Source of the DNA: Chloroflexota bacterium
GTDB lineage: Bacteria > Chloroflexota > Dehalococcoidia > Lucifugimonadales > UBA3495
NCBI GenBank assembly: GCA_009840175.1
Contig: VXOI01000059.1
Location: 1 to 48,423 of the forward strand
Length of the DNA stretch: 48,423 nucleotides
Direction: 5' to 3'
Under the pieces are notes generated by a model. The model did no database searches and was not told the DNA's origin. It saw only the letters and a list, made by a program, of their open reading frames with translations. Shown here piece by piece: positions 1-7,602 of this stretch. The stretch's first letter is position 1. Each line of letters starts with the position of its first letter. Position numbers and translations under genes: made by a program.

Positions 1-139
1 AGACGGAGGGCTAGACCCCGGCCCTGATTGACCCCAGCCGCCGCCGGCGCCCGTCTCATTCGCCCGCGCCGGCGGCCCGTTCACCGGACTCGTAACGAGA
101 TCACGGCGGCCCAGCGATATAGCTGCCCGCCTGCGCGAT

Positions 140-331
140 ATGAAAGAGACCACCGGACAGGAACAACCGAAGAGACGAGGTAGGCGGGCCATTGAGGACC
201 CGGAGCTGAAGGTCGTGGGCATCGACTTCAAGCCCGCTCCCGACGCCGAGGAACGCCTGCGCCGCCTGTTCACCATCCTGGCACGGGTGGTGGAGGGCGA
301 CTTTGCCACGCCCGAGGCGGAGTCGTCGTAG
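140..331 (+). CDS. small hypothetical protein
   Basis: A 63-residue ORF with no recognised family. The N-terminus is basic (KRRGRR) and the C-terminal half has an amphipathic, helix-like pattern (EERLRRLFTILARVV). Short proteins of this style often sit in serine-recombinase elements, and a recombinase lies 2.6 kb downstream, but that link is inference. No strong Shine-Dalgarno sequence is visible before the ATG. The longer antisense reading frame over the same bases looks like a shadow. Confidence 0.45.
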   Translation: MKETTGQEQPKRRGRRAIEDPELKVVGIDFKPAPDAEERLRRLFTILARVVEGDFATPEAESS

Positions 332-558
332 GACGAGGACGGGGAGGGGCAATGCTGATGGTCTTCCACTCGATTCTCACCGTGACCGGCCAGGGAGCGG
401 GAGTCCGGTCCACTGTTATACCCCTCCCTCGGAGCCGAAGGTCTGCGGGAACGTCCAGGACCGGCGCCCTTTCCGCGCGCCATGTCCACCCCGGAGAATT
501 TGCCAGACAGTGTCTGGAGAATTGAAGCGGAAGAAGGCTGATGGCCTATCCGACAGCT

Positions 559-587
559 TTGATGCACTGGTGTTGCTATGTTATGCT
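559..587 (+). promoter_or_regulatory. promoter of the VapBC operon
   Basis: TTGATG at 559-564 and TATGCT at 582-587 are separated by exactly 17 bp, close to the sigma-70 consensus. The predicted transcription start falls at about 594-596, which is the ATG of the antitoxin gene. No ribosome binding site precedes that ATG, so the transcript is probably leaderless. Confidence 0.5.
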
Positions 588-595
588 TATTCATC

Positions 596-853
596 ATGAG
601 AACAACAATCTCCCTTGACGACCAGCTTGCCAGGCAGGTGCGCCGCGCCGCTGAGGCCGCAGGTATCAGCGTAAGCGCCTTTATTGCCAAGACATTAGAC
701 GATGCTATGAAGCGCCGTGAAACGCAGGAGCCGCCTCCGTTCCAGCTGATCACCGTGCGGGGCGTGCGCGCACGCCCCGGAGTGGACCTGGACCGGCCCA
801 GGGCGCTCGACGCGCAGGACGACGAAGCCGCCTACGGGCGCGGGAGCCGTTGA
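596..853 (+). CDS. vapB: ribbon-helix-helix antitoxin, VapB type
   Basis: An 85-residue DNA-binding antitoxin that should neutralise the PIN toxin encoded 6 bp downstream and repress the operon. Residues 1-40 (MRTTISLDDQLARQVRRAAE, then ISVSAFIAKTL) match the ribbon-helix-helix pattern: a short beta strand, then two helices. The C-terminal half is Pro/Arg/Asp-rich, as expected for the toxin-binding tail. An upstream in-frame ATG at 578 lies inside the -10 region of the likely promoter, so 596 is the better start. The start has no Shine-Dalgarno sequence. Confidence 0.8.
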   Translation: MRTTISLDDQLARQVRRAAEAAGISVSAFIAKTLDDAMKRRETQEPPPFQLITVRGVRARPGVDLDRPRALDAQDDEAAYGRGSR

Positions 854-859
854 TTCGAG

Positions 860-1303
860 ATGCTGCTTCCCGACGTCAATGTCCTGATATACGCGCACGT
901 CGAGGACTCCACCCCGGACCACCCCGCGTACGCAGACTGGGTCACCCGTTTGGCGACGGGACCTGAACCCTTCGCTCTCTCCGTCCTCGTCCTGTCCGGT
1001 TTCGTCCGCGTCGTGACCAACCCCCGAGTCTTCGACCCGCCGTCCACCCTCGACCAGTCCTTCGCGTTCGTGGCCTCGCTCCTGGAACGCCCCACGGCGC
1101 GCATCGTGGGCCCCGGACCCGACCACCTGGACATATTCGAAAGGCTGTGCCGCGAGTCGGGGGCCGCCGGTAAGCTGGTCGCCGATGCTCAGCACGCGGC
1201 CATCGCAGTCGAGCATGGCTGCACCATGGTCTCAACCGACTCCGACTTCAGCCGGTTCCCGGGACTCCGGTGGCAGCACCCACTGCGTCCCGTCGGGATG
1301 TAG
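860..1303 (+). CDS. vapC: PIN-domain ribonuclease toxin, VapC family
   Basis: A 147-residue PIN-domain toxin, expected to be a Mg2+-dependent RNase. The first acidic residue is in LLPDVNVLIYA (residues 2-12), and the C-terminal acidic cluster is visible in LVADAQHAAIAVEHG and STDSDFSRFPGL near residues 115-135. Length is normal for the family. It lies 6 bp after the antitoxin gene and is probably co-translated with it. The motif set resembles the VapC subgroup found in Actinobacteria and Chloroflexota. The RNA target cannot be told from sequence. Confidence 0.85.
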   Translation: MLLPDVNVLIYAHVEDSTPDHPAYADWVTRLATGPEPFALSVLVLSGFVRVVTNPRVFDPPSTLDQSFAFVASLLERPTARIVGPGPDHLDIFERLCRESGAAGKLVADAQHAAIAVEHGCTMVSTDSDFSRFPGLRWQHPLRPVGM

Positions 1304-1441
1304 GTCCGTTCCATACCGCCAACAGTGTTTTCGGAATTGGGCGCTCCGGCTCTAACACCTGTAGGGACGGGGATTTCTATTGAGGTTACGAACACCGTTA
1401 GGGCATATATCATCGTCTATATCAGGGGGAATTGAGAGGCA

Positions 1442-2683
1442 ATGCAAATGGACATGGGTACTCCAGAACACCCTGAAGGTCTCCCCCATTGGTCCAATGT
1501 GGCCATGTTCGCCAACAAGCTGGAGAACTTTCGCAGGCGCCAAAGGGGATTCTGGTTGCTGTTCCGGGAGTGTTGCGGCCAATGTGAAGGCGGCGGGTTC
1601 TTCGAGAACATCCTGACCGATGTAACCGCCGTTCGCCGGGAACACCCGGCAGGCAACTATCAACCGGACGTTGCCCTTGAAAGAGACGACAAGCCGCCGA
1701 TCTGGCTGGAGTTTACCGACGCCTCCCCGCCGTCGATCCAGAAGCTGGCCTATTGCGCAGCCCACGGGATAGACATTTTTCAACTGGATGGTAGTCAAAG
1801 GCCCGCTGACAGCTCCGTCTTCAAGGCCCACATTGCACCCCGCAACTGCCGTCAGAAGCGGCGGCAAAGGTTCCATGACACTTGGGAACACCTGAGGAAA
1901 CTTCCTCCTGAAAAACAGGTGATCGGCATCAGGGAGGACTTCCGAAGTCCCGGGCGGAAACGGCGTGAGTTCGAAGCAGACTGGGAAGAACACGAAGAGC
2001 GGCGTCAAGCCGTAGCGGCCGGACAGGTTCGCTGCGCCCGGTGCGAAAAGCCGTTTCGCGTGTCTGATAGTGGATACTCCATTAGCTATCTATCCACCCA
2101 CAGGCCGGAGGGCGGCTGTGCGGAAGTCCCATTCTGCGATGAGTGCAAATTCGCGATTCTGGGGGGATCGGATGGCGTATTCCCTGACGACGCTCCACTC
2201 TGGGGCCAACTCGACCAGGACTGTCCCGACTGCCGAGGCGTCATCGAGCAAATGAGAAAGATGGATGCGGCTCCCCAATTGCGGCACGTGGAGATGCCCG
2301 AAACATACGGCAGCAGATGGGTATGGGAACCGGAAAAGCGCACCCAGGCGTTCGTCGTGGGGGACAGGTCCATCGCCAAGGGCGAGTTCCTGGCGGTGGT
2401 GATGACGTTCAGGTATCTGGCTCACTGTGTCTGGGAACTTTCGCTTTCGGAGGGGAGGCCTTTCCCAGTGAATCTTCGTGTGCTGCTGGAGCAACTGGAT
2501 GAAATGGAGAGCGCCGTCCTGTACCCGAACAACATCACCGATTGGGACTGGAGAGAGGGCGTCGGCGACACTTACGTCTCCGACCACGAAGCCAGAGGGC
2601 ATCACAAAGGAGACAGGTTTTTTCCGGTCGCAGGGTTGTCCGCTGAACCGCTACCCGCCCTGTCTTCGATTCTGAACCTGTAG
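1442..2683 (+). CDS. putative CoiA-like nuclease with zinc-finger motifs
   Basis: A 413-residue protein of unknown function. Residues 71-117 carry a pattern like the PD-(D/E)xK nuclease core of competence CoiA-like proteins: QPDV (D76), then IWLEFTD (E90), followed by a helix and HGIDIFQLDG. The Lys of the classical motif is replaced (T92), so catalysis is uncertain. CxxC pairs follow at about 198-201, 232-235 and 261-264, with an extra Cys near 226, suggesting one or two zinc fingers. A Cys-rich FRECCGQC stretch sits at 42-48. The ATG at 1442 has GAGAGG only 2 bp upstream; the in-frame ATG at 1448 has better spacing. It lies between a toxin-antitoxin pair and a serine recombinase, so it may be mobile-element cargo or a defence nuclease. 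Both ideas are inference. Confidence 0.55.
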   Translation: MQMDMGTPEHPEGLPHWSNVAMFANKLENFRRRQRGFWLLFRECCGQCEGGGFFENILTDVTAVRREHPAGNYQPDVALERDDKPPIWLEFTDASPPSIQKLAYCAAHGIDIFQLDGSQRPADSSVFKAHIAPRNCRQKRRQRFHDTWEHLRKLPPEKQVIGIREDFRSPGRKRREFEADWEEHEERRQAVAAGQVRCARCEKPFRVSDSGYSISYLSTHRPEGGCAEVPFCDECKFAILGGSDGVFPDDAPLWGQLDQDCPDCRGVIEQMRKMDAAPQLRHVEMPETYGSRWVWEPEKRTQAFVVGDRSIAKGEFLAVVMTFRYLAHCVWELSLSEGRPFPVNLRVLLEQLDEMESAVLYPNNITDWDWREGVGDTYVSDHEARGHHKGDRFFPVAGLSAEPLPALSSILNL

Positions 2684-2748
2684 AGGTGATTCAGGATGTT
2701 CATACCTTGCAAGAATACGGAACCCCTGACGAAGGTGGCGGAAGCGCT

Positions 2749-2778
2749 TTGACGACAGCCTGCCATTAAGCGTATCAT
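2749..2778 (+). promoter_or_regulatory. promoter in front of a structured RNA
   Basis: TTGACG at 2749-2754 and TATCAT at 2773-2778 with an 18-bp spacer. Transcription should start near 2785, just before a strong hairpin, about 150 bp upstream of the recombinase start codon. Confidence 0.6.
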
Positions 2779-2784
2779 GGCTTA

Positions 2785-2905
2785 AAAGTTGGCCCGGCGG
2801 TGCTGACAACACCCCGGGCCGTGGCGCCACCTGCGGACACAGGTGATGCGGTGGTATTGTACTACTTGCAGACCCGCTTCCGGCAGGAGGCGGGTCTCTT
2901 TTGTT
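2785..2905 (+). ncRNA. candidate structured leader or small RNA upstream of the recombinase
   Basis: A segment of about 120 nt bounded by a good promoter and an intrinsic terminator, with no convincing ORF. Three helices are visible. Helix 1 pairs 2791-2802 with 2810-2820: 11 bp, one bulged C at 2798, 7-nt loop. Helix 2 pairs CACCTG (2828-2833) with CAGGTG (2840-2845). Helix 3 is the terminator. It could be an independent small RNA or an attenuating leader for the recombinase gene; the terminator ends 34 bp before that start codon. No known riboswitch class is recognised. Confidence 0.5.
2871..2902 (+). terminator. intrinsic terminator before the recombinase gene
   Basis: GACCCGC (2871-2877) pairs with GCGGGTC (2890-2896). 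TTCC and GGAG extend the stem to 11 bp with a GGCA tetraloop, followed by TCTTTTGTTTT. Confidence 0.8.
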
Positions 2906-2935
2906 TTCAGTCGGCCAGACCCACAGGAGGAGACA

Positions 2936-4528
2936 ATGCCAGGAACCAAAGTGCAGAAGCAGAAATCCCAGGGCAACCGTGCCGCCATCTACGCCCGTGT
3001 TTCCGACAAGAGCCAGGACGCAGAGGACAAGACCTCCATCGCCGAGCAGACCAGCGATATGGAAGCCTACTGCGAGCGTAGGGGGCTGACCATCGTCGCC
3101 CGCTACCAGGAGGTGGGACAGGGCTGGTCCAAGAAGCGCAATCAGTTCCAGAAGATGCTAAATGACGCCAAGCTGGGCCGCTTCGACACCATCGTCTGCT
3201 GGAAGTCGGACCGCCTCAGCCGGGGGATGTACCCCGCCGCCGCACTGATGGAGGTGGTGGAAGCCAGCCACGTCAACCTGGAAGCGGTGATGGACTCCAT
3301 CGACATGAAGACCTTCGGCCTGATGGCCGCCATCGGCAAGATCGAGCTGGACAACTTCCGGGAAAGGTCCTCAATGGGCAAGCGGGGTACCGCCAAGGCA
3401 GGGCGCATCCCGGTCAGCAACGTTCCCTACGGCTACCGCGTCGGCGATGGCGGCAGGCCGGAGATCGTGGAAGAGGAGGCCAAGGTGGTGCGCCGCATCT
3501 ACCGCTGGTGCGTTGACGAGGGATTGGGGGCCACGGTCATCCGTAACCGGCTCACCGCCGAGGGCGCTCCCTTGGGTCGGGCCGGCAAGCGGTGGTGGGA
3601 CGGACAGATTCACCGCATCCTCACCAACGAGACCTACAAGGGCACCTGGTGGTACGGACGCGCCCGCTACGTCTCCACCGAGGACGGCATCAAGGTCTAC
3701 GACCAGGACCCCGAGAACTGGATCGGCGTCCCCTTCCCGGCCATCATCGACGCGGAAACCTGGGACCGCTGCCAGGAAATGAGGACCAAGCGCAAGACCT
3801 ATTCCGGGCGCAACACCAAGATATTCTACCTGTTGCAACACCTGGTGCGCTGCACCGAGTGCGGGATGCTCATGGGCTGCATGGCCACCAGGAAGCGGAC
3901 GGTGAAGCACGGCGACAAGGTGTACAAGTACGAGATGGAAATCCCCCGCCGCTACTACAAGTGCTACGGAGTGCAGCACTTCCAAACCGGCTGCCGGGAG
4001 CACACCATGATCCGGGCGGAGCGGTTGGAGGAGTTGGTCTGGGAACAGGTCAAGCAGGTGCTGGCCAATCCCGCCCTGATAGTCTCAGGGATCGAGTCCT
4101 TGGGTGAGCAGCAAGAGGGAGGACTGAGCGAGGAGGTTGTTAGGGCGGAGCGGGAGTTGGAGAAGGTGCAGTTGGAGGAGGACCGGGCCATCCGGCTCTA
4201 CGTGTCGGGGAAGATAACCGAGGCCCAGCTGGACCACCAAAGGAAGTTCATCACGGAAAGGTTGGAGAGCGCCCGCAGGAAGCTGGACGACTACCGGGCC
4301 AGGGAGTCGGCCCAGGCGGGGCAGCGCGAAATGGCCGAGCGGGTGTTGGAGTGGGCGGAACGGATAGGCGACGGATTGGACGACCTGCCTCAAGAGCAGC
4401 GGAGAGAGGTCCTGCGTCTGCTGCTGGAGGAGGTGACCATCAACCGGGAGAACAACCTCAATTTCACGCTGGCGATCCCATCGGAAGATTTGGAGTCGAT
4501 TGAACCTCCGGTATCAGGCGAGCAATAG
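2936..4528 (+). CDS. large serine recombinase (site-specific integrase)
   Basis: A 530-residue large serine recombinase. The N-terminal catalytic domain starts at AAIYARVSDKSQD, with S23 as the likely nucleophile, and continues through WKSDRLSRG and GKIELDNFRERS. A recombinase DNA-binding domain follows (VPYGYRVG, then WWDGQIHRILTNETYKG). A zinc ribbon begins at CTECGMLMGC and closes with a YYKC motif and a later Cys. A charged coiled coil then precedes the C-terminus (VLRLLLEEVTI), which is the usual architecture. The ATG at 2936 has AGGAGG at proper spacing; the in-frame start 93 bp upstream falls within the terminator hairpin and is unlikely. Such enzymes integrate phages or conjugative/mobilisable elements. 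No attachment sites could be identified, and the left end of any element may lie outside the window. Confidence 0.95.
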   Translation: MPGTKVQKQKSQGNRAAIYARVSDKSQDAEDKTSIAEQTSDMEAYCERRGLTIVARYQEVGQGWSKKRNQFQKMLNDAKLGRFDTIVCWKSDRLSRGMYPAAALMEVVEASHVNLEAVMDSIDMKTFGLMAAIGKIELDNFRERSSMGKRGTAKAGRIPVSNVPYGYRVGDGGRPEIVEEEAKVVRRIYRWCVDEGLGATVIRNRLTAEGAPLGRAGKRWWDGQIHRILTNETYKGTWWYGRARYVSTEDGIKVYDQDPENWIGVPFPAIIDAETWDRCQEMRTKRKTYSGRNTKIFYLLQHLVRCTECGMLMGCMATRKRTVKHGDKVYKYEMEIPRRYYKCYGVQHFQTGCREHTMIRAERLEELVWEQVKQVLANPALIVSGIESLGEQQEGGLSEEVVRAERELEKVQLEEDRAIRLYVSGKITEAQLDHQRKFITERLESARRKLDDYRARESAQAGQREMAERVLEWAERIGDGLDDLPQEQRREVLRLLLEEVTINRENNLNFTLAIPSEDLESIEPPVSGEQ

Positions 4529-4762
4529 TTCACTTTCTTCTCGAACCAGGGGGGGTATCAATTCCCATATCTGTTCTGAGAGGTCCCGGGCCAGACGATA
4601 GCACTCAGATATTTGAGCACGCCTGGAATGAATTGCGGCAAGCCTTGAGCAAATGGGACACCGTTGCACGTTACAAGGAAGTGGACCGTGCTCAATGGCT
4701 CCGGTGGGATCCTCCACCTTCCCCAAAGTCCCAGCGGTAGTCGTGGGATTTATCTCGGACAT
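4514..4762 (-). CDS. small zinc-ribbon hypothetical protein
   Basis: An 82-residue ORF with AAGGA six bases before its ATG. Cysteines at CNVQRCPICS form a CxxC knuckle with one more Cys four residues earlier. The second half is helical (CYRLARDLSEQIWELIPPLVREE). Its 3' end overlaps the recombinase stop by 15 bp in the convergent direction, and its start lies 12 bp from the divergent membrane-protein gene. Family not recognised. The protein-like composition and the good ribosome binding site support a real gene. Confidence 0.5.
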   Translation of the reverse strand: MSEINPTTTAGTLGKVEDPTGAIEHGPLPCNVQRCPICSRLAAIHSRRAQISECYRLARDLSEQIWELIPPLVREESELLLA

Positions 4763-4774
4763 GACAGTTCCTTA

Positions 4775-5425
4775 ATGGTTGACTCGCAAGAACCAAAGAA
4801 ATTCCCCAGGGTCCTGGTATATGGCACCTTCGGTACAGCCTGTGGTCTAGCGCTCTTCGTAGCCCTGGCAATACCAGATAGCTTGGACGCCGCCGAGGCC
4901 CAAATTGCTGCCACCTACCTTGCACTCTTGATCGGAAGCAACAAGGCATTTAACGCCAACCCACTGTGTGGGGTCCGATGGCTGGGCGCCGTCGCCGCGT
5001 TCGTGGGAACAGGTCTATTGCCAGCCACGATTATCCACGTTGCCTTAGCCGGAATTGAGCCTGGACAAACCAATCACTTAGGGACCTTGGTAGGCTATGC
5101 CATAGTTTTGGCATTCGGAGCCGCTGTAGCGCTCATGTGCTCGGGACCGGCAATTCATTTATGGGAGAAATACGGAGACCGCACTAGCTCCAGCGACGAG
5201 CATCCTTCAAGTGTGATTCAAGGAGGCACAGCAATGGACCTCGTGAAATTCCTACGGACCCTTCCTTTGCCTGGCGATAAGGTCAGGATCGGCAACCAGG
5301 CCCAGCATCAGGAGTGGCGCGGGCGAACCGGCACCCTGGTCCGGTACGTGATGGTAATGGTCGAGATTGATGGCGAAGAGCGGCAGGTGTCCCTCAATCA
5401 GATCGAGTTGCTCCATGATGAGTGA
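4775..5425 (+). CDS. membrane protein with a C-terminal soluble domain, unknown function
   Basis: A 216-residue product with about four hydrophobic segments in the first 135 residues (VLVYGTFGTACGLALFVAL; AATYLALLIG; WLGAVAAFVGTGLL; TLVGYAIVLAFGAAVALM). A short soluble domain rich in beta pattern follows (PGDKVRIG, GRTGTLVRYVMVMVEIDGEE). Within the ORF, an AGGAGG element at 5221-5226 precedes an in-frame ATG at 5234, so the last 63 residues could also be made as a separate small protein. The reading frame extends upstream to 4664, but those residues overlap the divergent gene and look like shadow. The family is not recognised. Confidence 0.5.
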   Translation: MVDSQEPKKFPRVLVYGTFGTACGLALFVALAIPDSLDAAEAQIAATYLALLIGSNKAFNANPLCGVRWLGAVAAFVGTGLLPATIIHVALAGIEPGQTNHLGTLVGYAIVLAFGAAVALMCSGPAIHLWEKYGDRTSSSDEHPSSVIQGGTAMDLVKFLRTLPLPGDKVRIGNQAQHQEWRGRTGTLVRYVMVMVEIDGEERQVSLNQIELLHDE

Positions 5426-5487
5426 GGCTGCCGCCCGTGCCGACCTAGAGTTTAATTTTGGAAATGTCTAATATGACCGTCCGCCCT

Positions 5488-5516
5488 TTTCGGTACCCCT
5501 GTTTCGATGTTATAAT
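5488..5516 (+). promoter_or_regulatory. probable promoter of the tRNA gene
   Basis: Perfect TATAAT at 5511-5516 with a weak -35 (TTTCGG, 5488-5493) at 17 bp. It lies about 34 bp before the mature tRNA. Confidence 0.5.
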
Positions 5517-5549
5517 TGCTGTGTAGCAACCGGCATTAGTTAGCATCCT

Positions 5550-5623
5550 TGGGGATTAGTCTAGCGGTAGGACACCTGACTCTGGATCAGGCAGCGGAGG
5601 TTCGAATCCTCCATCCCCAGCCA
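5550..5623 (+). tRNA. tRNA-Gln (anticodon CTG)
   Basis: The acceptor arm TGGGGAT pairs with ATCCCCA (5613-5619), followed by discriminator G and an encoded CCA. The anticodon loop CTCTGGA gives CTG, reading CAG. The T-arm is GGAGG, a TTCGAAT loop, then CCTCC. All arms close. The upstream neighbour is a serine-recombinase region; no duplicated tRNA end was seen within the window. Confidence 0.95.
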
Positions 5624-5649
5624 CTTCCGTGATTGCGTGTCCTGTTCCT

Positions 5650-6408
5650 CTAGCGGGCGGCTTGCACCGGCTGATGCGCCTTCAGGAACTCCCGCACCTG
5701 CTCTATCGTCTTCGCCTTGAGGCCCTCTTCTTCCTTCCAGGGATAGGGCGTCACCTCGGCCTTGGGCGCCAGTTCCACCATATCCATGGCCGCTTCCAGC
5801 GAGTGGGCCGGCGTGTCGTCGGGCATCACCAGCAGCGGAGTCTGGCACGAGCGCGCGAAGTCCCGCGACACGCTGTACATGAAGTCCGGCTGGATCCGGT
5901 ACAGGTTGTGCAGGTACTGCTCAATGGTCTCCATGGTCAAGTCCGGCCTCTGCGCCATCAGGTCCGGCCCCCAGGAATCGCGGCCCATGTCGTACATGGC
6001 GTCCGGCGTCTTCGTTGCGTGCCCGACCGGCTGGCAGAGCACCGCCGCCAGCACGCGCTCGGGAGCGCGTTCGATCAGCTTCATCGCGAACGGCCCGCCG
6101 ATGCAGTAGCCGATAAACAGGAACTCCTGAATGCCCAGGTGGTCCATCAGCCCCAACTGGTCGTCGGCGAAGGCTCCCCACGGGTCGTTGACCTGCACCG
6201 GGCCGGTGGACTCCCCGCCAATGGCGTTGCGCTGGTCCATGGTGATGACCCGGAAGTCGTTCTTGAAGACCTCCATGGAGTCGAACACCTGGCCGGGCCA
6301 GTTCTCCACCTTGGAATTCAATCCCCCGCCGGGAGTGGCCAGAAGCGGGAACCCGGACCCAACCTCTTCGTATCGTATGGTGACATCTCCTCTGGTGTAA
6401 TGCGGCAT
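5650..6408 (-). CDS. alpha/beta hydrolase with a cysteine nucleophile
   Basis: A 252-residue alpha/beta-hydrolase fold protein, probably cytoplasmic. The N-terminal IRYEEVGSGFPLLATPGGG is the usual oxyanion-loop region. The nucleophile elbow reads FIGYCIGGPF, placing Cys102 where most relatives have Ser. The acid loop is LLVMPDDTPAHS (D197/D198, H202). The His normally found in the C-terminal loop is not evident near residues 222-230. A Cys nucleophile is typical of dienelactone hydrolases, but the rest of the sequence looks more like the general alpha/beta hydrolase group, so substrate and activity are open. GGAGGG precedes the ATG. It is divergent from the Fur-family regulator. Confidence 0.8.
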   Translation of the reverse strand: MPHYTRGDVTIRYEEVGSGFPLLATPGGGLNSKVENWPGQVFDSMEVFKNDFRVITMDQRNAIGGESTGPVQVNDPWGAFADDQLGLMDHLGIQEFLFIGYCIGGPFAMKLIERAPERVLAAVLCQPVGHATKTPDAMYDMGRDSWGPDLMAQRPDLTMETIEQYLHNLYRIQPDFMYSVSRDFARSCQTPLLVMPDDTPAHSLEAAMDMVELAPKAEVTPYPWKEEEGLKAKTIEQVREFLKAHQPVQAAR

Positions 6409-6506
6409 AGCAGTCCCTCCTTAAATGACTCCGGCAACCTGCCCTGTGCGGCAATTGTAACTGCGGAGCCGCCCGAAATCGAGTGCCTCGCGCGATATGC
6501 GCAGGG

Positions 6507-6535
6507 TTGCTAGGGAAGGGGAATCACGATATAGT
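6507..6535 (+). promoter_or_regulatory. probable promoter of the Fur-family gene
   Basis: TTGCTA at 6507-6512 and TATAGT at 6530-6535 with a 17-bp spacer, about 75 bp upstream of the chosen start codon. Confidence 0.45.
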
Positions 6536-6612
6536 ACAACCAGTTTCCGAGATTCGTTGGGCGGATGCGTTTGCTCCGCCCCTGTAGCATTAGTGTTGCC
6601 CCGGAGCAGCTT

Positions 6613-7074
6613 ATGTTGACACAGCAGGAGTTGGTAGACCGGATGCGCGAGTGGGCCGTCCGGGTCACTCCGCAACGATTGGCTATCGCCGAAGTCGTCC
6701 TGAATTCCCAGGACCATCCCACGGTGCAGCAGATATACGAGCGGGTGCGCGGACATTTCCCGTCCATGACCCTCGCAACCATCTACTCCACTCTGAGCGT
6801 CCTGCAAAAAAGCGGGCTGATCCAGGAACTTCCCTTCCAGCGAATGTCCCGCTACGAGCCCAACATGGAGCCTCACGTCAATCTGGTCTGCATCGAGTGC
6901 GAAAACGTGATTGACGCCGACACCGCCAGCGAAGTGCATGACATGGTGGTGAGCCTGCGCAACAGCATCTCGGAAAGCACCGACTTCGAGGTTGGCTGGC
7001 AGCGGGTGGACTTCTACGGTCTCTGCCCGCGCTGCTCCGCCGCCAAGCGCCGGGGAGAACTGGCGGAGGTCTAG
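6613..7074 (+). CDS. Fur/PerR-family metalloregulator
   Basis: A 153-residue Fur-superfamily repressor. The winged-helix half shows VTPQRLAIAEVVLN, HPTVQQIYERVR and MTLATIYSTLSVLQKSGLI. The C-terminal dimerisation half keeps two CxxC zinc pairs (VCIECENVID and LCPRCSAA). The His-rich metal segment before the first CxxC is reduced (EPHVNLVC against the usual HHHLIC), so the sensed metal is uncertain; PerR-like or Fur-like sensing is possible. The ATG at 6613 is preceded by GGAG at 7-8 bp. The frame extends upstream to 6565, but those residues are not conserved-looking. Its targets are not evident nearby. Confidence 0.85.
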   Translation: MLTQQELVDRMREWAVRVTPQRLAIAEVVLNSQDHPTVQQIYERVRGHFPSMTLATIYSTLSVLQKSGLIQELPFQRMSRYEPNMEPHVNLVCIECENVIDADTASEVHDMVVSLRNSISESTDFEVGWQRVDFYGLCPRCSAAKRRGELAEV

Positions 7075-7083
7075 CCCTAGGGG

Positions 7084-7123
7084 AGACGCCCCCACCCCAA
7101 CCCTCCCCCGGAGGGAGAGGGAG
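7084..7123 (+). repeat. family-A palindromic repeat
   Basis: Intergenic copy of the commonest repeat: an asymmetric CACCC(T/C)AACCC tail, then CTCCC, a short loop and GGGAG. It starts 10 bases after the Fur-family stop codon. Confidence 0.8.
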
Positions 7124-7187
7124 TTGTATAGTAGGAAGCCGGCCGGTGTTGCCCACTGGCCGGTTTCACTTTGTGGAGGTTCAGCCG

Positions 7188-7568
7188 ATGATTAATGGAG
7201 TGGTTGGAGTCACCTTCTGGACCGACGATCTGGAGAAGATGTTCCGCTTCTACAACGACGTGCTGCAACTGCCCCTGCATTCCCGGCATCCCGATTTCAT
7301 CGCCTTCGACCTGGGCCGGGGCGGGCCGGACGGAAACTCATCCATGCGGTTCAACATCGGGCTGCACGACCGGGTATCCGGCGCATCGAAGGACTCCTAC
7401 CGCTTCATGCCCCACCTGGGCGTGGACGACATTCACGCCGTCGCCTCTCGGCTGGCCGACGCCGGAGTGGAATTTATACGCCAGCCGGAGCAGGAGATCT
7501 GGGGCGGCTGGGTCGCCACCTTCCTCGACCCCGACGGCAACACACTGCAACTGCTGCAACTGGTGTAA
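7188..7568 (+). CDS. VOC-superfamily (glyoxalase-like) protein
   Basis: A 126-residue vicinal-oxygen-chelate fold protein. Two beta-alpha-beta-beta-beta modules are visible: VVGVTFWTDDLEKMFRFYND, then MPHLGVDDIHAVASRLADAG, ending FLDPDGNTLQLLQL. The usual final metal-ligand Glu before LLQ is not obvious, and Gln occupies that area, so it may not be a classic glyoxalase. A GGAGG lies about 10 bp before the ATG. The upstream in-frame start at 7146 would add repeat-adjacent sequence and is less likely. Substrate unknown. Confidence 0.8.
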   Translation: MINGVVGVTFWTDDLEKMFRFYNDVLQLPLHSRHPDFIAFDLGRGGPDGNSSMRFNIGLHDRVSGASKDSYRFMPHLGVDDIHAVASRLADAGVEFIRQPEQEIWGGWVATFLDPDGNTLQLLQLV

Positions 7569-7602
7569 GGATTGATGGCCGATCGAAAGAGCGGGGCTTG
7601 AG

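Noticed and set aside
5550-5623. tRNA-Gln as the attachment site of the upstream recombinase element
   Set aside because: No duplicated tRNA end is present in the window, and large serine recombinases rarely use tRNA genes; left undecided rather than claimed.
5561-5848. 95-residue minus-strand ORF across the tRNA
   Set aside because: Its end (GMEDSNLR) is the translation of the antisense tRNA; a well-known artefact.
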